From JBCDIQ01 sp039024295 (GTDB lineage Bacteria; Bacteroidota; Bacteroidia; J057): DNA of 38,341 bases. Location: contig JBCDIQ010000006.1 of assembly GCA_039024295.1 (NCBI GenBank), forward strand, positions 1 to 38,341, given 5' to 3'. Below, piece after piece: positions 8,725 through 16,466 of the stretch. How positions within the stretch are numbered: position 1 is the stretch's first letter; each line of letters opens with the position of its first letter. The notes under the pieces were generated by a model. It was not told where the DNA came from and made no database searches. It was given only the letters and a program-made list of their open reading frames with translations. The position numbers were made by a program, and so were the translations under genes.

Positions 8725-11700
8725 TCAGGACAATTTCCGCTTGACCTCAGTTTCACGGTAGGCCTCGATAATGTCTCCGATCTTGATGTCGTTGTAATTC
8801 TCTACCATTAAGCCACATTCGAATCCAGCGGCAACTTCTTTCGCATCATCCTTGTAGCGTTTCAAAGAAGAAAGTTTGCTGGTATAAATTACCACCCCTT
8901 CTCGGATCACGCGCACAGGCTCGTTGCGATAAATTTTGCCACTGGTCACCATACAGCCTGCAACGTTGCCCACCTTGGTAACCTTGAATACCTCACGCAC
9001 TTCAGCGTTGCCCACAATTTCCTCTTTGATTTCTGGGCTGAGGAGACCTTCAAGTGCATCCTTCACATCGTTGATAGCGTTGTAGATGACACTGTAGGTG
9101 CGAATGTCAATTTTTTCGCGTTCAGCAAGTATTCTTGCCTGAGTGGTTGGGCGTGTGTTGAACGCAATGATGATCGCATCAGAGGCAGAGGCCAAATTGA
9201 TGTCACTTTCTGTGATAGCACCGACTCCTTTGAGGATGATATTCACCGCAACCTCTTCTGTGGTAAGTTTGAGGAAGGAACCTGCCAAGGCTTCAACGGA
9301 ACCATCCACATCACCTTTGATGATGATGTTCAGCTCGTTAAAGTTACCAATGGCACGTCTGCGGCCAATTTCTTCCAGAGTGATTCGGTCCGTCTGACGG
9401 AATTGTTGCTCTCGGTAGACTTCCTGGCGTTTTTGAGAAATTTCTTTTACCCGGCTTTCTTCCACGAACACCTGGAAACGGTCACCTGCTTGAGGCTGTC
9501 CACTAAGCCCAAGCACCTGAACAGGCATGGAAGGCCCTGCTTGCTTGATACGTTTACCTTTTTGATCGATAAGGGCTCGTACACGACCGGAGTGGATACC
9601 TGCCACCATTGGGTCTCCAACAGCTAAGGTTCCGTTTTGTACCAGCAAGGTCGCAACATTTCCTCGTCCGCGGTCCAAGCGAGATTCGATGATGGTCCCG
9701 TTTGCAGCACGGTTGGGGTTGGCTTTGAGGTCTAATATTTCTGCTTCCAGAATTACCAGTTCCAGCAACTCATCTACGTTGGTACCAAATTTGGCAGAAA
9801 TTTCCTGGGACTGATATTTACCTCCCCAGCTTTCTACCAAGTAATTCATCTCAGCCAGCTGGCCCTTAATCCTTTCAGGATCAGCCCCTGGCTTATCAAT
9901 CTTATTGATGGCAAAAACGATGGGTACCCCTGCAGCTTCGGCGTGATTGATTGCTTCTTTCGTTTGAGGCATTACCGCATCATCTGCTGCGATGACCACG
10001 ATGACGATGTCTGTTACCTGAGCACCACGAGCACGCATAGCGGTAAAGGCTTCGTGACCAGGCGTATCCAGGAAAGTAATCTTTTTGCCTTCTTCTAGCT
10101 GCACTTGGTAGGCACCAATGTGCTGGGTAATACCACCAGCTTCTCCTTCTGCAACATTTGCTGAGCGGAGGTTGTCCAGCAGGGTCGTCTTTCCGTGGTC
10201 AACGTGGCCCATGACCGTAATGATGGCATTTCTGCCTTTTAGGTCTTCAGGTTTGTCCTCGATTAGCTCTTCCTCAAATTCCTGCTCTTTTACATCGATG
10301 AAGTCCACCTCGAAGTTGTACTCTTCGGCGATGATTTCAATAATCTCAGCACTCAAACGCTGGTTGATGGAAATCATCATGCCCAATGAGAAACAGCTTT
10401 TAATGATGTCATTGACGCTCACGCCCATCATCTTTGCAAACTCATTTGCTGTGATGAATTCGGTAACCTCAAGTACATTTGCCAGTTCCTCGTCAGCCCT
10501 CTCCTGCATTCTTCTTCTTTCAGCATCAGCATCACGCTTGGCTCGTCGCATACGCTGACGATCACGTGAAGGCCGCTGATTCATCTGAGCCATGGTGTTC
10601 CTAATGGAACTTTGGACATCTTTCTGAGAAGGCTTCTCTTTCTTTTTGCGGTTGTTGCTACCAGAACCTCCTCTTTTGTTAGCATCCTTATTATTGGAAT
10701 CGTTTGAATTGGATTCGGGGGTAGAAACACGCTTTCTTCTTCTGCGTCTACGACGCTTCTTATTTCCTTCGTCGTCCTGCTTGTCCTGAGAGGAAGACTG
10801 ATTAGTTTTCTTATTGTCGGCTGAGCCGCCAGATTTTTTATCCTTATCTCCGCCAGATTTACCGCGTTTTTTAGGCTTGTTAGGCTCTAATTCAATTTTT
10901 CCAAGTACCTTCAGACCGCTAAGTGAAGGGGCATTATCGCCCGCACGAATGATCTTTCCATCCTCTTCAGTTACTTCTTCTACAGGAGCATCCGTTTTCG
11001 CCTCTGGTAAAGGTACTTGTTTGGGTTCTTTTGCCTCAACGGGTGGAGGTGGAGTTGGTGGTGTAGCAGAAACTTCCTGCTTCGGCTCTTCCTTGGGTTG
11101 AGCTGGGGGCTGCTCCACAGGAGGTGTCTCCTTTACAGGTGCTTCCTGTTTCTTCGGAGGTGGGGGAGGAGGCGTTTTTGCTTTTGGAGCCGCTTTTTCA
11201 GCAGGTTTATTCTGCTTCTTGCCTTTTTTATTCAGGCTGTCCAGATCGATTTTTCCAATAACCTTCAGGGGAGAGGGGTCCTGCTCGGCAGGTTTTTCGA
11301 CCTCTGCTTTCTCGACAGGTTTTTCTGATGGTGGGGCAAGGTCCCCCGCAGAGAATGACAATTTTACCGGAGTATCTGCTGGCGGAGGTGTGTCTTCTTT
11401 TGCAGCTTTTTCTTCCTGCTTGGGCGAAACCTTGTCTCTGAGGTCGCTTGCCGTAAGGAAATCCGCTGGGTTTAAATCAATAGCCTCTTCTTCTGCCTTT
11501 TTTTGTTGCCGGTCTTCAGAGCGCTTCTCAATAATTTGTTCAGCTTTCTCCTTCAGCAACTTTTCTGAGGCGAATTCTTTTAAAAGAAGCTCATACTGTG
11601 ACGAATTCAACTTGGAATTAGGTGAATCCTTTACATCATGCCCTTCCCCCTTTAAATGCTCGACCAGCACAGAAGTTGAGACATTCAACTCCTTTGCAAC

Positions 11701-11742
11701 TTTAAACAACCTATGACTACCCTTCTTCTTCGTTATTGGCAT
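8725..11742 (-). CDS. infB: translation initiation factor IF-2
   Basis: A 1005-residue GTPase that places initiator fMet-tRNA on the 30S subunit and promotes subunit joining. An N-terminal IF2_N-type helix bundle (about residues 5-55) is followed by a very long Pro/Lys/Glu-rich linker (about 60-400, with a run of Arg/Lys), then a second IF2_N segment (about 425-490). The G domain has GHVDHGKT (K518), DTPGHEAF and NKID; domains II-IV follow. The protein is longer than the E. coli one (890) because of the linker, as is usual in Bacteroidota. It is 32 bases downstream of nusA in the conserved rimP-nusA-infB order. Several long antisense ORFs here are shadows of the biased linker sequence. Confidence 0.97.
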   Translation of the reverse strand: MPITKKKGSHRLFKVAKELNVSTSVLVEHLKGEGHDVKDSPNSKLNSSQYELLLKEFASEKLLKEKAEQIIEKRSEDRQQKKAEEEAIDLNPADFLTASDLRDKVSPKQEEKAAKEDTPPPADTPVKLSFSAGDLAPPSEKPVEKAEVEKPAEQDPSPLKVIGKIDLDSLNKKGKKQNKPAEKAAPKAKTPPPPPPKKQEAPVKETPPVEQPPAQPKEEPKQEVSATPPTPPPPVEAKEPKQVPLPEAKTDAPVEEVTEEDGKIIRAGDNAPSLSGLKVLGKIELEPNKPKKRGKSGGDKDKKSGGSADNKKTNQSSSQDKQDDEGNKKRRRRRRRKRVSTPESNSNDSNNKDANKRGGSGSNNRKKKEKPSQKDVQSSIRNTMAQMNQRPSRDRQRMRRAKRDADAERRRMQERADEELANVLEVTEFITANEFAKMMGVSVNDIIKSCFSLGMMISINQRLSAEIIEIIAEEYNFEVDFIDVKEQEFEEELIEDKPEDLKGRNAIITVMGHVDHGKTTLLDNLRSANVAEGEAGGITQHIGAYQVQLEEGKKITFLDTPGHEAFTAMRARGAQVTDIVIVVIAADDAVMPQTKEAINHAEAAGVPIVFAINKIDKPGADPERIKGQLAEMNYLVESWGGKYQSQEISAKFGTNVDELLELVILEAEILDLKANPNRAANGTIIESRLDRGRGNVATLLVQNGTLAVGDPMVAGIHSGRVRALIDQKGKRIKQAGPSMPVQVLGLSGQPQAGDRFQVFVEESRVKEISQKRQEVYREQQFRQTDRITLEEIGRRRAIGNFNELNIIIKGDVDGSVEALAGSFLKLTTEEVAVNIILKGVGAITESDINLASASDAIIIAFNTRPTTQARILAEREKIDIRTYSVIYNAINDVKDALEGLLSPEIKEEIVGNAEVREVFKVTKVGNVAGCMVTSGKIYRNEPVRVIREGVVIYTSKLSSLKRYKDDAKEVAAGFECGLMVENYNDIKIGDIIEAYRETEVKRKLS

Positions 11743-11774
11743 TCTCTATGATTAAGTAAAAAATCTCTCTCAAT

Positions 11775-13037
11775 TTACTCATCCTCGGCGAATTCTGCAC
11801 GAAGTACTTGCAGAACGTCTTCGATGGTTTCTTTATCAAGGTCAGTACGACGTTCCAACTCCTCTAAACTCAACTCCAACACGTTTTTCGCAGTGTCACA
11901 TCCAATCTTCTTCAGCTCCTTGATTACCCAAGCCTCAATTTCATCTGCGAATTCCTCCAATTCTACGTCCTCCTCGTCGTGGTCAAACTCCCGGAACACA
12001 TCAATTTGGTAGCCGGTGAGGCGGCTGGCCAGCTTAATGTTGAGGCCGTTTTTGCCGATTGCCAGGGAAATCTGATCTGGTGAAAGAAATACCTGAGCTG
12101 CTTTTTCTTCCTCGTCCAACCGAATGGAAGAAATCCTTGCGGGACTCAAAGCACGTTGAATGTAGAGCTGTTCATTGACCGTGTAACTGATGACGTCAAT
12201 GTTCTCATTGCGTAACTCCCGAACAATGCCGTGTATTCTGGAACCTTTCATCCCCACACATGCACCTACTGGATCAATTCGATCGTCATAGCTCTCAACT
12301 GCAACCTTTGCACGTTCGCCAGGCTCACGCTCGATTCCTTTGATGGTGATCAAGCCATCAAAAATTTCAGGTACTTCTTGTTCGAATAGTTTCTCAAGGA
12401 ATAAGGGTGCCGCCCTGGAAATGATCACACGAGGGTTATTGTTCTTCATTTCCACATCCAACACCACCGCTCGGATGGTGTCCCCTTTGCGAAAACGATC
12501 CTTCGGAATCTGCTGGTTACGGGGCATGACCAGTTCGTTGTCTTCGTGCAATACCAGAATTTCATTTCGCCAAATCTGGTATACTTCTCCAACAATGATT
12601 TCTCCAACTATTTCCTGGTACTGCTCCATGATGGCAGCTTTTTCCAGGTCACGTATCTTTTGGGTGAGGGTCTGGCGGGCTGTTTGAACAATTTTTCTTC
12701 CGAAGTCTGAGAAATTAATTTCTTCTGCCAACTCATCACCTACTTCATAATCCGGGTCGAGGGCTAAGGCTTCACTCAGGGCAATTTGAAGGGATTCGTC
12801 CTCCAGGTCACTGTCTTCCACAACCTCACGCTCACGGAATCCCTGTATGTCCCCATTGTCGACGTTCACAATGATGTCGAAGTTCTCGTCTGAGCCGTAC
12901 TCTTTTCGGATCATGGTACGGAATACCTCTTCCAGTACCCCCATAAGGGTAACACGGTCTATATTTTTGAAGCGGGAAAACTCCGAAAACGCTTCAACCA
13001 GGTTCACCTGGGGCTCTAATGTTTTTTTCTTGGCCAT
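11775..13037 (-). CDS. nusA: transcription termination/antitermination factor NusA
   Basis: About 420 residues. It binds RNA polymerase and modulates pausing, termination and antitermination. An N-terminal RNAP-binding domain is followed by an S1 domain (GEIIVGEVYQIW, then VMPRNQQIP) and two KH domains with the GXXG loops GMKG (GACVGMKGSRIHG) and GKNG (LAIGKNGLNIKLA); the tail is acidic with a helix-hairpin-helix-like segment (RRTDLDKETIEDVL). A TTG at 13055 would add six residues, but the ATG at 13037 (MAKKK) matches the family start and is chosen. It lies between rimP and infB, and the leader upstream of rimP contains a likely attenuator that NusA itself could influence. Confidence 0.97.
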   Translation of the reverse strand: MAKKKTLEPQVNLVEAFSEFSRFKNIDRVTLMGVLEEVFRTMIRKEYGSDENFDIIVNVDNGDIQGFREREVVEDSDLEDESLQIALSEALALDPDYEVGDELAEEINFSDFGRKIVQTARQTLTQKIRDLEKAAIMEQYQEIVGEIIVGEVYQIWRNEILVLHEDNELVMPRNQQIPKDRFRKGDTIRAVVLDVEMKNNNPRVIISRAAPLFLEKLFEQEVPEIFDGLITIKGIEREPGERAKVAVESYDDRIDPVGACVGMKGSRIHGIVRELRNENIDVISYTVNEQLYIQRALSPARISSIRLDEEEKAAQVFLSPDQISLAIGKNGLNIKLASRLTGYQIDVFREFDHDEEDVELEEFADEIEAWVIKELKKIGCDTAKNVLELSLEELERRTDLDKETIEDVLQVLRAEFAEDE

Positions 13038-13060
13038 GTATATGTGTTCAACCAAAATAA

Positions 13061-13543
13061 CTACAAGAGGATCACTTTGGACTCCTCAATCTGATCAAAT
13101 TCAAGTGTTCTTTCCTGTTCTAAAAACTTGGTAGGACGACCTTTGACCTGCTTGGACTTAGGTGCCAGAGGCAATAACTTAAGTGAAACTTCATTTGAGG
13201 AGATCAGTTTCCCTTCAATGTGTTCTCCACTTGTTAGCCTAACACGAAAAAACCTGTCTACGTTTTTCCGGTACTGCCGTGGCAGGACAATGGCTTCACC
13301 GATTCCGGGTGAGGAAACTTCCATGCCATAATCGCCAGGCAACAAATCTTCCTCGTCCAACCAAGGCCCAAGTTTACGAGCAATTAGCGCACAAGTTTCC
13401 ATGCTGATACCCTGATCAGTATCTACTCGTACTTGCAAGATATTTTTCTTGCCGCTTTTGAAATTGATCCGTACAACAAAGACCGTCGGAAATGTAGATT
13501 CAATAAAAGTAATGATTTCCGTTTGAACCGAGTCTGATAACAT
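13061..13543 (-). CDS. rimP: ribosome maturation factor RimP
   Basis: A 160-residue cytosolic protein needed for 30S subunit maturation. The N-terminal domain has VRVDTDQGISMETCALI and the DYGMEVSSPGIGE motif (family: D..LEVSSPG), followed by a small Sm-like C-terminal domain with FFRVRL. The ATG at 13543 (MLSDSVQ) is preferred to an upstream TTG at 13549, because that TTG lies in the T-run of the terminator-like hairpin. It is the first gene of the rimP-nusA-infB group, and the visible promoter and hairpin sit immediately upstream. Confidence 0.95.
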   Translation of the reverse strand: MLSDSVQTEIITFIESTFPTVFVVRINFKSGKKNILQVRVDTDQGISMETCALIARKLGPWLDEEDLLPGDYGMEVSSPGIGEAIVLPRQYRKNVDRFFRVRLTSGEHIEGKLISSNEVSLKLLPLAPKSKQVKGRPTKFLEQERTLEFDQIEESKVILL

Positions 13544-13547
13544 ACGC

Positions 13548-13572
13548 AAAAAAATAAGGGGGAATCCCCCTT
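13548..13572 (-). terminator. intrinsic terminator/attenuator in rimP leader
   Basis: On the minus strand a perfect 7-bp stem (AAGGGGG/CCCCCTT, arms 13566-13572 and 13556-13562) with a 3-base loop is followed by one A and seven T. It lies downstream of the promoter at 13597-13627 and only five bases before the rimP ATG, so it would stop transcripts started at that promoter unless antiterminated. It may also end read-through from the helicase gene. Confidence 0.8.
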
Positions 13573-13596
13573 GTCCAATGGATCTTATACTATCTA

Positions 13597-13627
13597 CAAA
13601 ATTAAAACATTTTTGGTCAATATCAAA
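13597..13627 (-). promoter_or_regulatory. consensus Bacteroidota promoter for rimP-nusA-infB
   Basis: On the minus strand TTTG (13627-13624), a 19-base spacer and TAATTTTG (13604-13597) match the Bacteroidota consensus TTTG-N19-TAnnTTTG exactly. The predicted transcription start is near 13590, giving a leader of about 45 bases that contains the terminator hairpin. Confidence 0.75.
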
Positions 13628-13691
13628 CGGTTAAAAGGTTCGGCTTCCAGAGAAATTCCTCCTTTAAAAAGGGAAGATCAACTAGCTCTGA

Positions 13692-15140
13692 CTACCTTCT
13701 GTCTTTTAACAATTTCTTCACTGCCCGGTCCCGACGTTGAAGTTCCTCCAGGCTCATTCTTCTCACCTTGACAGTTTTTCCTTTGATTTTAAGGGTGGGT
13801 TGACCTTCAAGCTGTTCAATGCCTTTCTGGGGAAGGTCTACCGTAGAATAGTTGTCGTAAATGGTAATAGTCCCTATTTCATCTGCCTTCAGGCTAGCTT
13901 GATGAATAAGAAATCCTACCACATCGCCTTTCCGGATTTTGTCTTTTTTGCCTCTGGAGAGATGGCATTTGATCCATTTGTTTTCCTCTTCAGCTTGGCT
14001 ATCAGCTTTATTTACCGGCATGAGGTCCAGCCGGGTGGTGGGAATATCCATAAATCGATGATGATTGCGCAAAAATGCCCCCTCCATTCCTGATTTTACC
14101 AGGTTGTACACGGTGCCTGGCTCCCCTGCGCGGCCAGTCCTGCCAGCCCTGTGAAGGTAAAAGTCGAGTTCCTCAGGGATAGAAAGGTTGATCACAGCGG
14201 GGAGTTTTGCAATGTCGAGGCCTCTTGCTGCCAAGTCAGTTGCCACCAGAAAGCGGATATGACCTTCCTTGAACCGTTGGAAAATATTGGCACGTTCTTC
14301 CTGACTTTGGGCACCGTAATATCCTTCTGCGGAATAGCCTGAATTTCGCAGAAATCCTAATACTCCATATAGTTCATCCCTCCTTCCACAGAAAATCAAT
14401 GCCTGCTCTGGTTCTTCAACCGCTAATAAGCCACCTAGATATCCGTCACGGTTGCCGTTTTTTACCTCAGTTGTAACAAACCTTATATTGTCCAATACCC
14501 GTCTGGGATCAAGGCGAATGGTTTTAACGGGAGTTACCCGCTCGCGGATCAGGAATTCTGCGTCATCAGAGATAGTGGCAGAAAAGAAGCATACCTGCAA
14601 GGTGGATCGCATGTGACGACGGAGTTCGTCAAAGTCGCGTTGAAACCCCATCTCTAATAATTTATCCCCTTCGTCAATGATGAGACATTTGATGTTGCGC
14701 CAGAAGAAATCCAAAGGTGCCTGGGTCATGATGTCACGCAAACGGCCCGGAACAGCTACCATGATATGTGGCGTAGCCTTTACCTGGGAGATGCTTTCCT
14801 CAAGCGATACTCCGCCATATACTTCCCCTACCTTAAGCTGGTCACCGTCATGGAAGCTTCGAAGGGCACGGGCCACTTGCATCGCTAACTCACGTGAGGG
14901 TACCATAACGAGTACCTCTGTGCGGCGCTTGAGCAAATCCAACCGTTTGATGATGGGAACCCCATAAGCTGCCGTTTTTCCGGTGCCGGTAGGTGCCTCA
15001 ACGATCAGGTTGAGTTTTTGCATGACCTTGGGAATCACCTCCTCTTGTACAGAAGTAGGAGAAGTGAATCCTTGCTTTTGTAAAGCGATAAGGACGCGAT
15101 CGGGGAGTTGGTATTTGGCAAATCCTGCAGCAGGTTTCAT
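13692..15140 (-). CDS. DEAD-box-family ATP-dependent RNA helicase (motif II DEGD)
   Basis: A 482-residue helicase. It has the Q motif (F25, Q32), motif I APTGTGKT (49-56), motif II DEGD (156-159, Gly in place of the usual Ala), motif III SAT (187-189), TDLAARGLDI (301-310) and HRAGRTGRAG (330-339). The C-terminal domain (KGDVVGFLIHQASL, then GTITIYDNYSTVDL) resembles the DbpA/CsdA RNA-binding domain that directs helicases to 23S rRNA or structured RNA. It likely helps ribosome assembly or RNA remodelling. It lies 27 bases downstream of the HMG-CoA lyase gene on the same strand, a functionally odd pairing. The exact subfamily (DbpA versus CshA/DeaD) is uncertain. Confidence 0.9.
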   Translation of the reverse strand: MKPAAGFAKYQLPDRVLIALQKQGFTSPTSVQEEVIPKVMQKLNLIVEAPTGTGKTAAYGVPIIKRLDLLKRRTEVLVMVPSRELAMQVARALRSFHDGDQLKVGEVYGGVSLEESISQVKATPHIMVAVPGRLRDIMTQAPLDFFWRNIKCLIIDEGDKLLEMGFQRDFDELRRHMRSTLQVCFFSATISDDAEFLIRERVTPVKTIRLDPRRVLDNIRFVTTEVKNGNRDGYLGGLLAVEEPEQALIFCGRRDELYGVLGFLRNSGYSAEGYYGAQSQEERANIFQRFKEGHIRFLVATDLAARGLDIAKLPAVINLSIPEELDFYLHRAGRTGRAGEPGTVYNLVKSGMEGAFLRNHHRFMDIPTTRLDLMPVNKADSQAEEENKWIKCHLSRGKKDKIRKGDVVGFLIHQASLKADEIGTITIYDNYSTVDLPQKGIEQLEGQPTLKIKGKTVKVRRMSLEELQRRDRAVKKLLKDRR

Positions 15141-15167
15141 GCCGCAAAGGTAGGTAAATTCCTGGTG

Positions 15168-16031
15168 TTAGTGAGGCTGGGCAAATACTTCTTGCGCTAT
15201 TTGCTGTGCAGCTCCTAAAGCGTCTAGGTCAAGACTGGTCTGAATGCCATTCACCTTGCAAAATTCGATCAGGCTTTCCGTGGCGATATTGCCTACCAAT
15301 TCGTCTTCTGCAAAGGGACAGCCTCCAAATCCCATCAAGGCAGTATCAAATCGTGTACATCCACTTTCATAAGCTGCTTTGATTTTGCCCATTCTTGCTG
15401 CCGGTGTTGCATGAAAATGTGCTCCAAATTCCACCGCTGGCAATTGTGGAATAAGGCGGTTGAACGCTCGCTGAATAACCTCTGGCTCTGCGCTTCCCAC
15501 GGTATCTGCCAGGGAAAGGATGGTAATGCCCAGATTTGCCATCTTTTTTGCCCAATGGTCTAGCACGCCTTCGTCCCATGGGTCCCCATAAGGATTGCCA
15601 AACCCCATCGAAAGGTACACCACCAGGGTTTTGTTGTGGGTAAGGCATAATTCCTGTATCTCCCGCACCAACAACAAAGAATCCGACATGGAACGGCGGG
15701 TGTTGCGCTGCTGAAAAGTTTCAGATAGCGAAAATGGGTACCCTACATATCTAATGGCATTATGGCTACAGGCTTCCTGTGCCCCTCTTAGGTTGGCCAC
15801 AATTGCGAGCAGGTTAGTAGAGGTTTGTGTCAGGTCCAGTCCTGCCAGAACCTCTGCTGTATCGGCTAACTGTGGTACGGCCTTCGGAGAAACAAAACTG
15901 CCAAAGTCTAAGGTATCAACTCCTACTTGAAGCAATTGCTGCAGATATCGTATTTTGAGGTCGGTAGGAATAAATGGATTTATGCCTTGCATGGCATCTC
16001 GTGGGCATTCCACAAGTTTTATGAAGCTCAT
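15168..16031 (-). CDS. hydroxymethylglutaryl-CoA lyase
   Basis: A 287-residue TIM-barrel enzyme cleaving HMG-CoA to acetoacetate and acetyl-CoA, the last step of leucine breakdown. The catalytic residues expected from the family are present: R11 and D12 (VECPRDAMQ), H205 and H207 (GAHFHATP), C238 in the signature GFGGCPFA and N248 (VGNIATE). The length is typical (about 290). The ATG overlaps the stop of the upstream small membrane protein by four bases (ATGA), so the two are translationally coupled. No other leucine-catabolism genes are in the window. Confidence 0.93.
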   Translation of the reverse strand: MSFIKLVECPRDAMQGINPFIPTDLKIRYLQQLLQVGVDTLDFGSFVSPKAVPQLADTAEVLAGLDLTQTSTNLLAIVANLRGAQEACSHNAIRYVGYPFSLSETFQQRNTRRSMSDSLLLVREIQELCLTHNKTLVVYLSMGFGNPYGDPWDEGVLDHWAKKMANLGITILSLADTVGSAEPEVIQRAFNRLIPQLPAVEFGAHFHATPAARMGKIKAAYESGCTRFDTALMGFGGCPFAEDELVGNIATESLIEFCKVNGIQTSLDLDALGAAQQIAQEVFAQPH

Positions 16032-16246
16032 GATTCGGCCTTTTTTTCAAAGGAAAACCAATCGGGGTTCAGGACTCCCGAGCGGATCATGGCCCATAAA
16101 AACAGGAGCCCAAAGATGCCAAGGGCAACCGAGATCCAAACCACCCCATTGAGCTGTGGCTCTACATAAAACCGAAACCCAAGTGTGAGGAGAATGTAGG
16201 TGATAATGATTGCCCTTGAAGGGGTCTTACTTAGTCTGATTTTCAT
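16028..16246 (-). CDS. small two-helix membrane protein
   Basis: A 72-residue protein with a basic start (MKIRLSKTPSR), two predicted membrane helices (about residues 12-26 and 35-54) and a charged C-terminal tail. A GTG at 16297 would extend it by 17 residues, but that codon lies within a perfect -7 promoter box, so the ATG at 16246 is chosen. Its stop overlaps the HMG-CoA lyase start (ATGA). I do not recognise the family; coupling to HMG-CoA lyase is the only clue. Confidence 0.65.
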   Translation of the reverse strand: MKIRLSKTPSRAIIITYILLTLGFRFYVEPQLNGVVWISVALGIFGLLFLWAMIRSGVLNPDWFSFEKKAES

Positions 16247-16296
16247 GTAAGCAGCAGATTGTTGTGCAACGGCAGCAATAAAATGTAATCTTATCA

Positions 16297-16304
16297 CAAA
16301 GGTA
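16297..16304 (-). promoter_or_regulatory. likely -7 box for membrane protein/HMG-CoA lyase/helicase operon
   Basis: TACCTTTG on the minus strand matches TAnnTTTG exactly and lies about 50 bases upstream of the ATG at 16246. No TTTG is found 19-21 bases further upstream, so the match is partial. Confidence 0.35.
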
Positions 16305-16377
16305 ACTAACCTGGCGGATTTTAGGAAGTACCTGAAGTTGTGGAGAAAATGGCTAATATTGCTCAGGGAGTTCTCCG

Positions 16378-16453
16378 TTTACAGCAATCAGTTTTCAGTT
16401 AATGGCTTGGATTCCCCTCTGAAAACTGTCAACTGAGAACCGTCAACCTCAAA
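16378..16453. repeat. two opposed arrays of degenerate 7-bp repeats
   Basis: On the plus strand five phased heptamers run from 16419 to 16453: CTGAAAA, CTGTCAA, CTGAGAA, CCGTCAA, CCTCAAA. On the minus strand three phased heptamers occupy 16398 to 16378: CTGAAAA, CTGATTG, CTGTAAA. The two facing CTGAAAA units, each plus the following CTG, form a perfect 10-bp inverted repeat (16389-16398 and 16419-16428) with a 20-base loop. The whole structure lies between the divergent HMG-CoA lyase operon and the symporter gene, 13 bases before the symporter ATG. Confidence 0.6.
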
Positions 16454-16466
16454 TATTCCCCTTTGT

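Noticed and set aside
9143..11716. Several plus-strand open frames (for example 10118-10558 and 11219-11716)
   Set aside because: They lie antisense to infB and mirror its biased Lys/Glu/Pro linker and G domain; they are Ser/Phe-rich with no recognisable domain.
12340..12687. Plus-strand 115-codon frame opposite nusA
   Set aside because: Shadow of the conserved nusA S1/KH region; the composition is unlike a real protein and nusA is certain.
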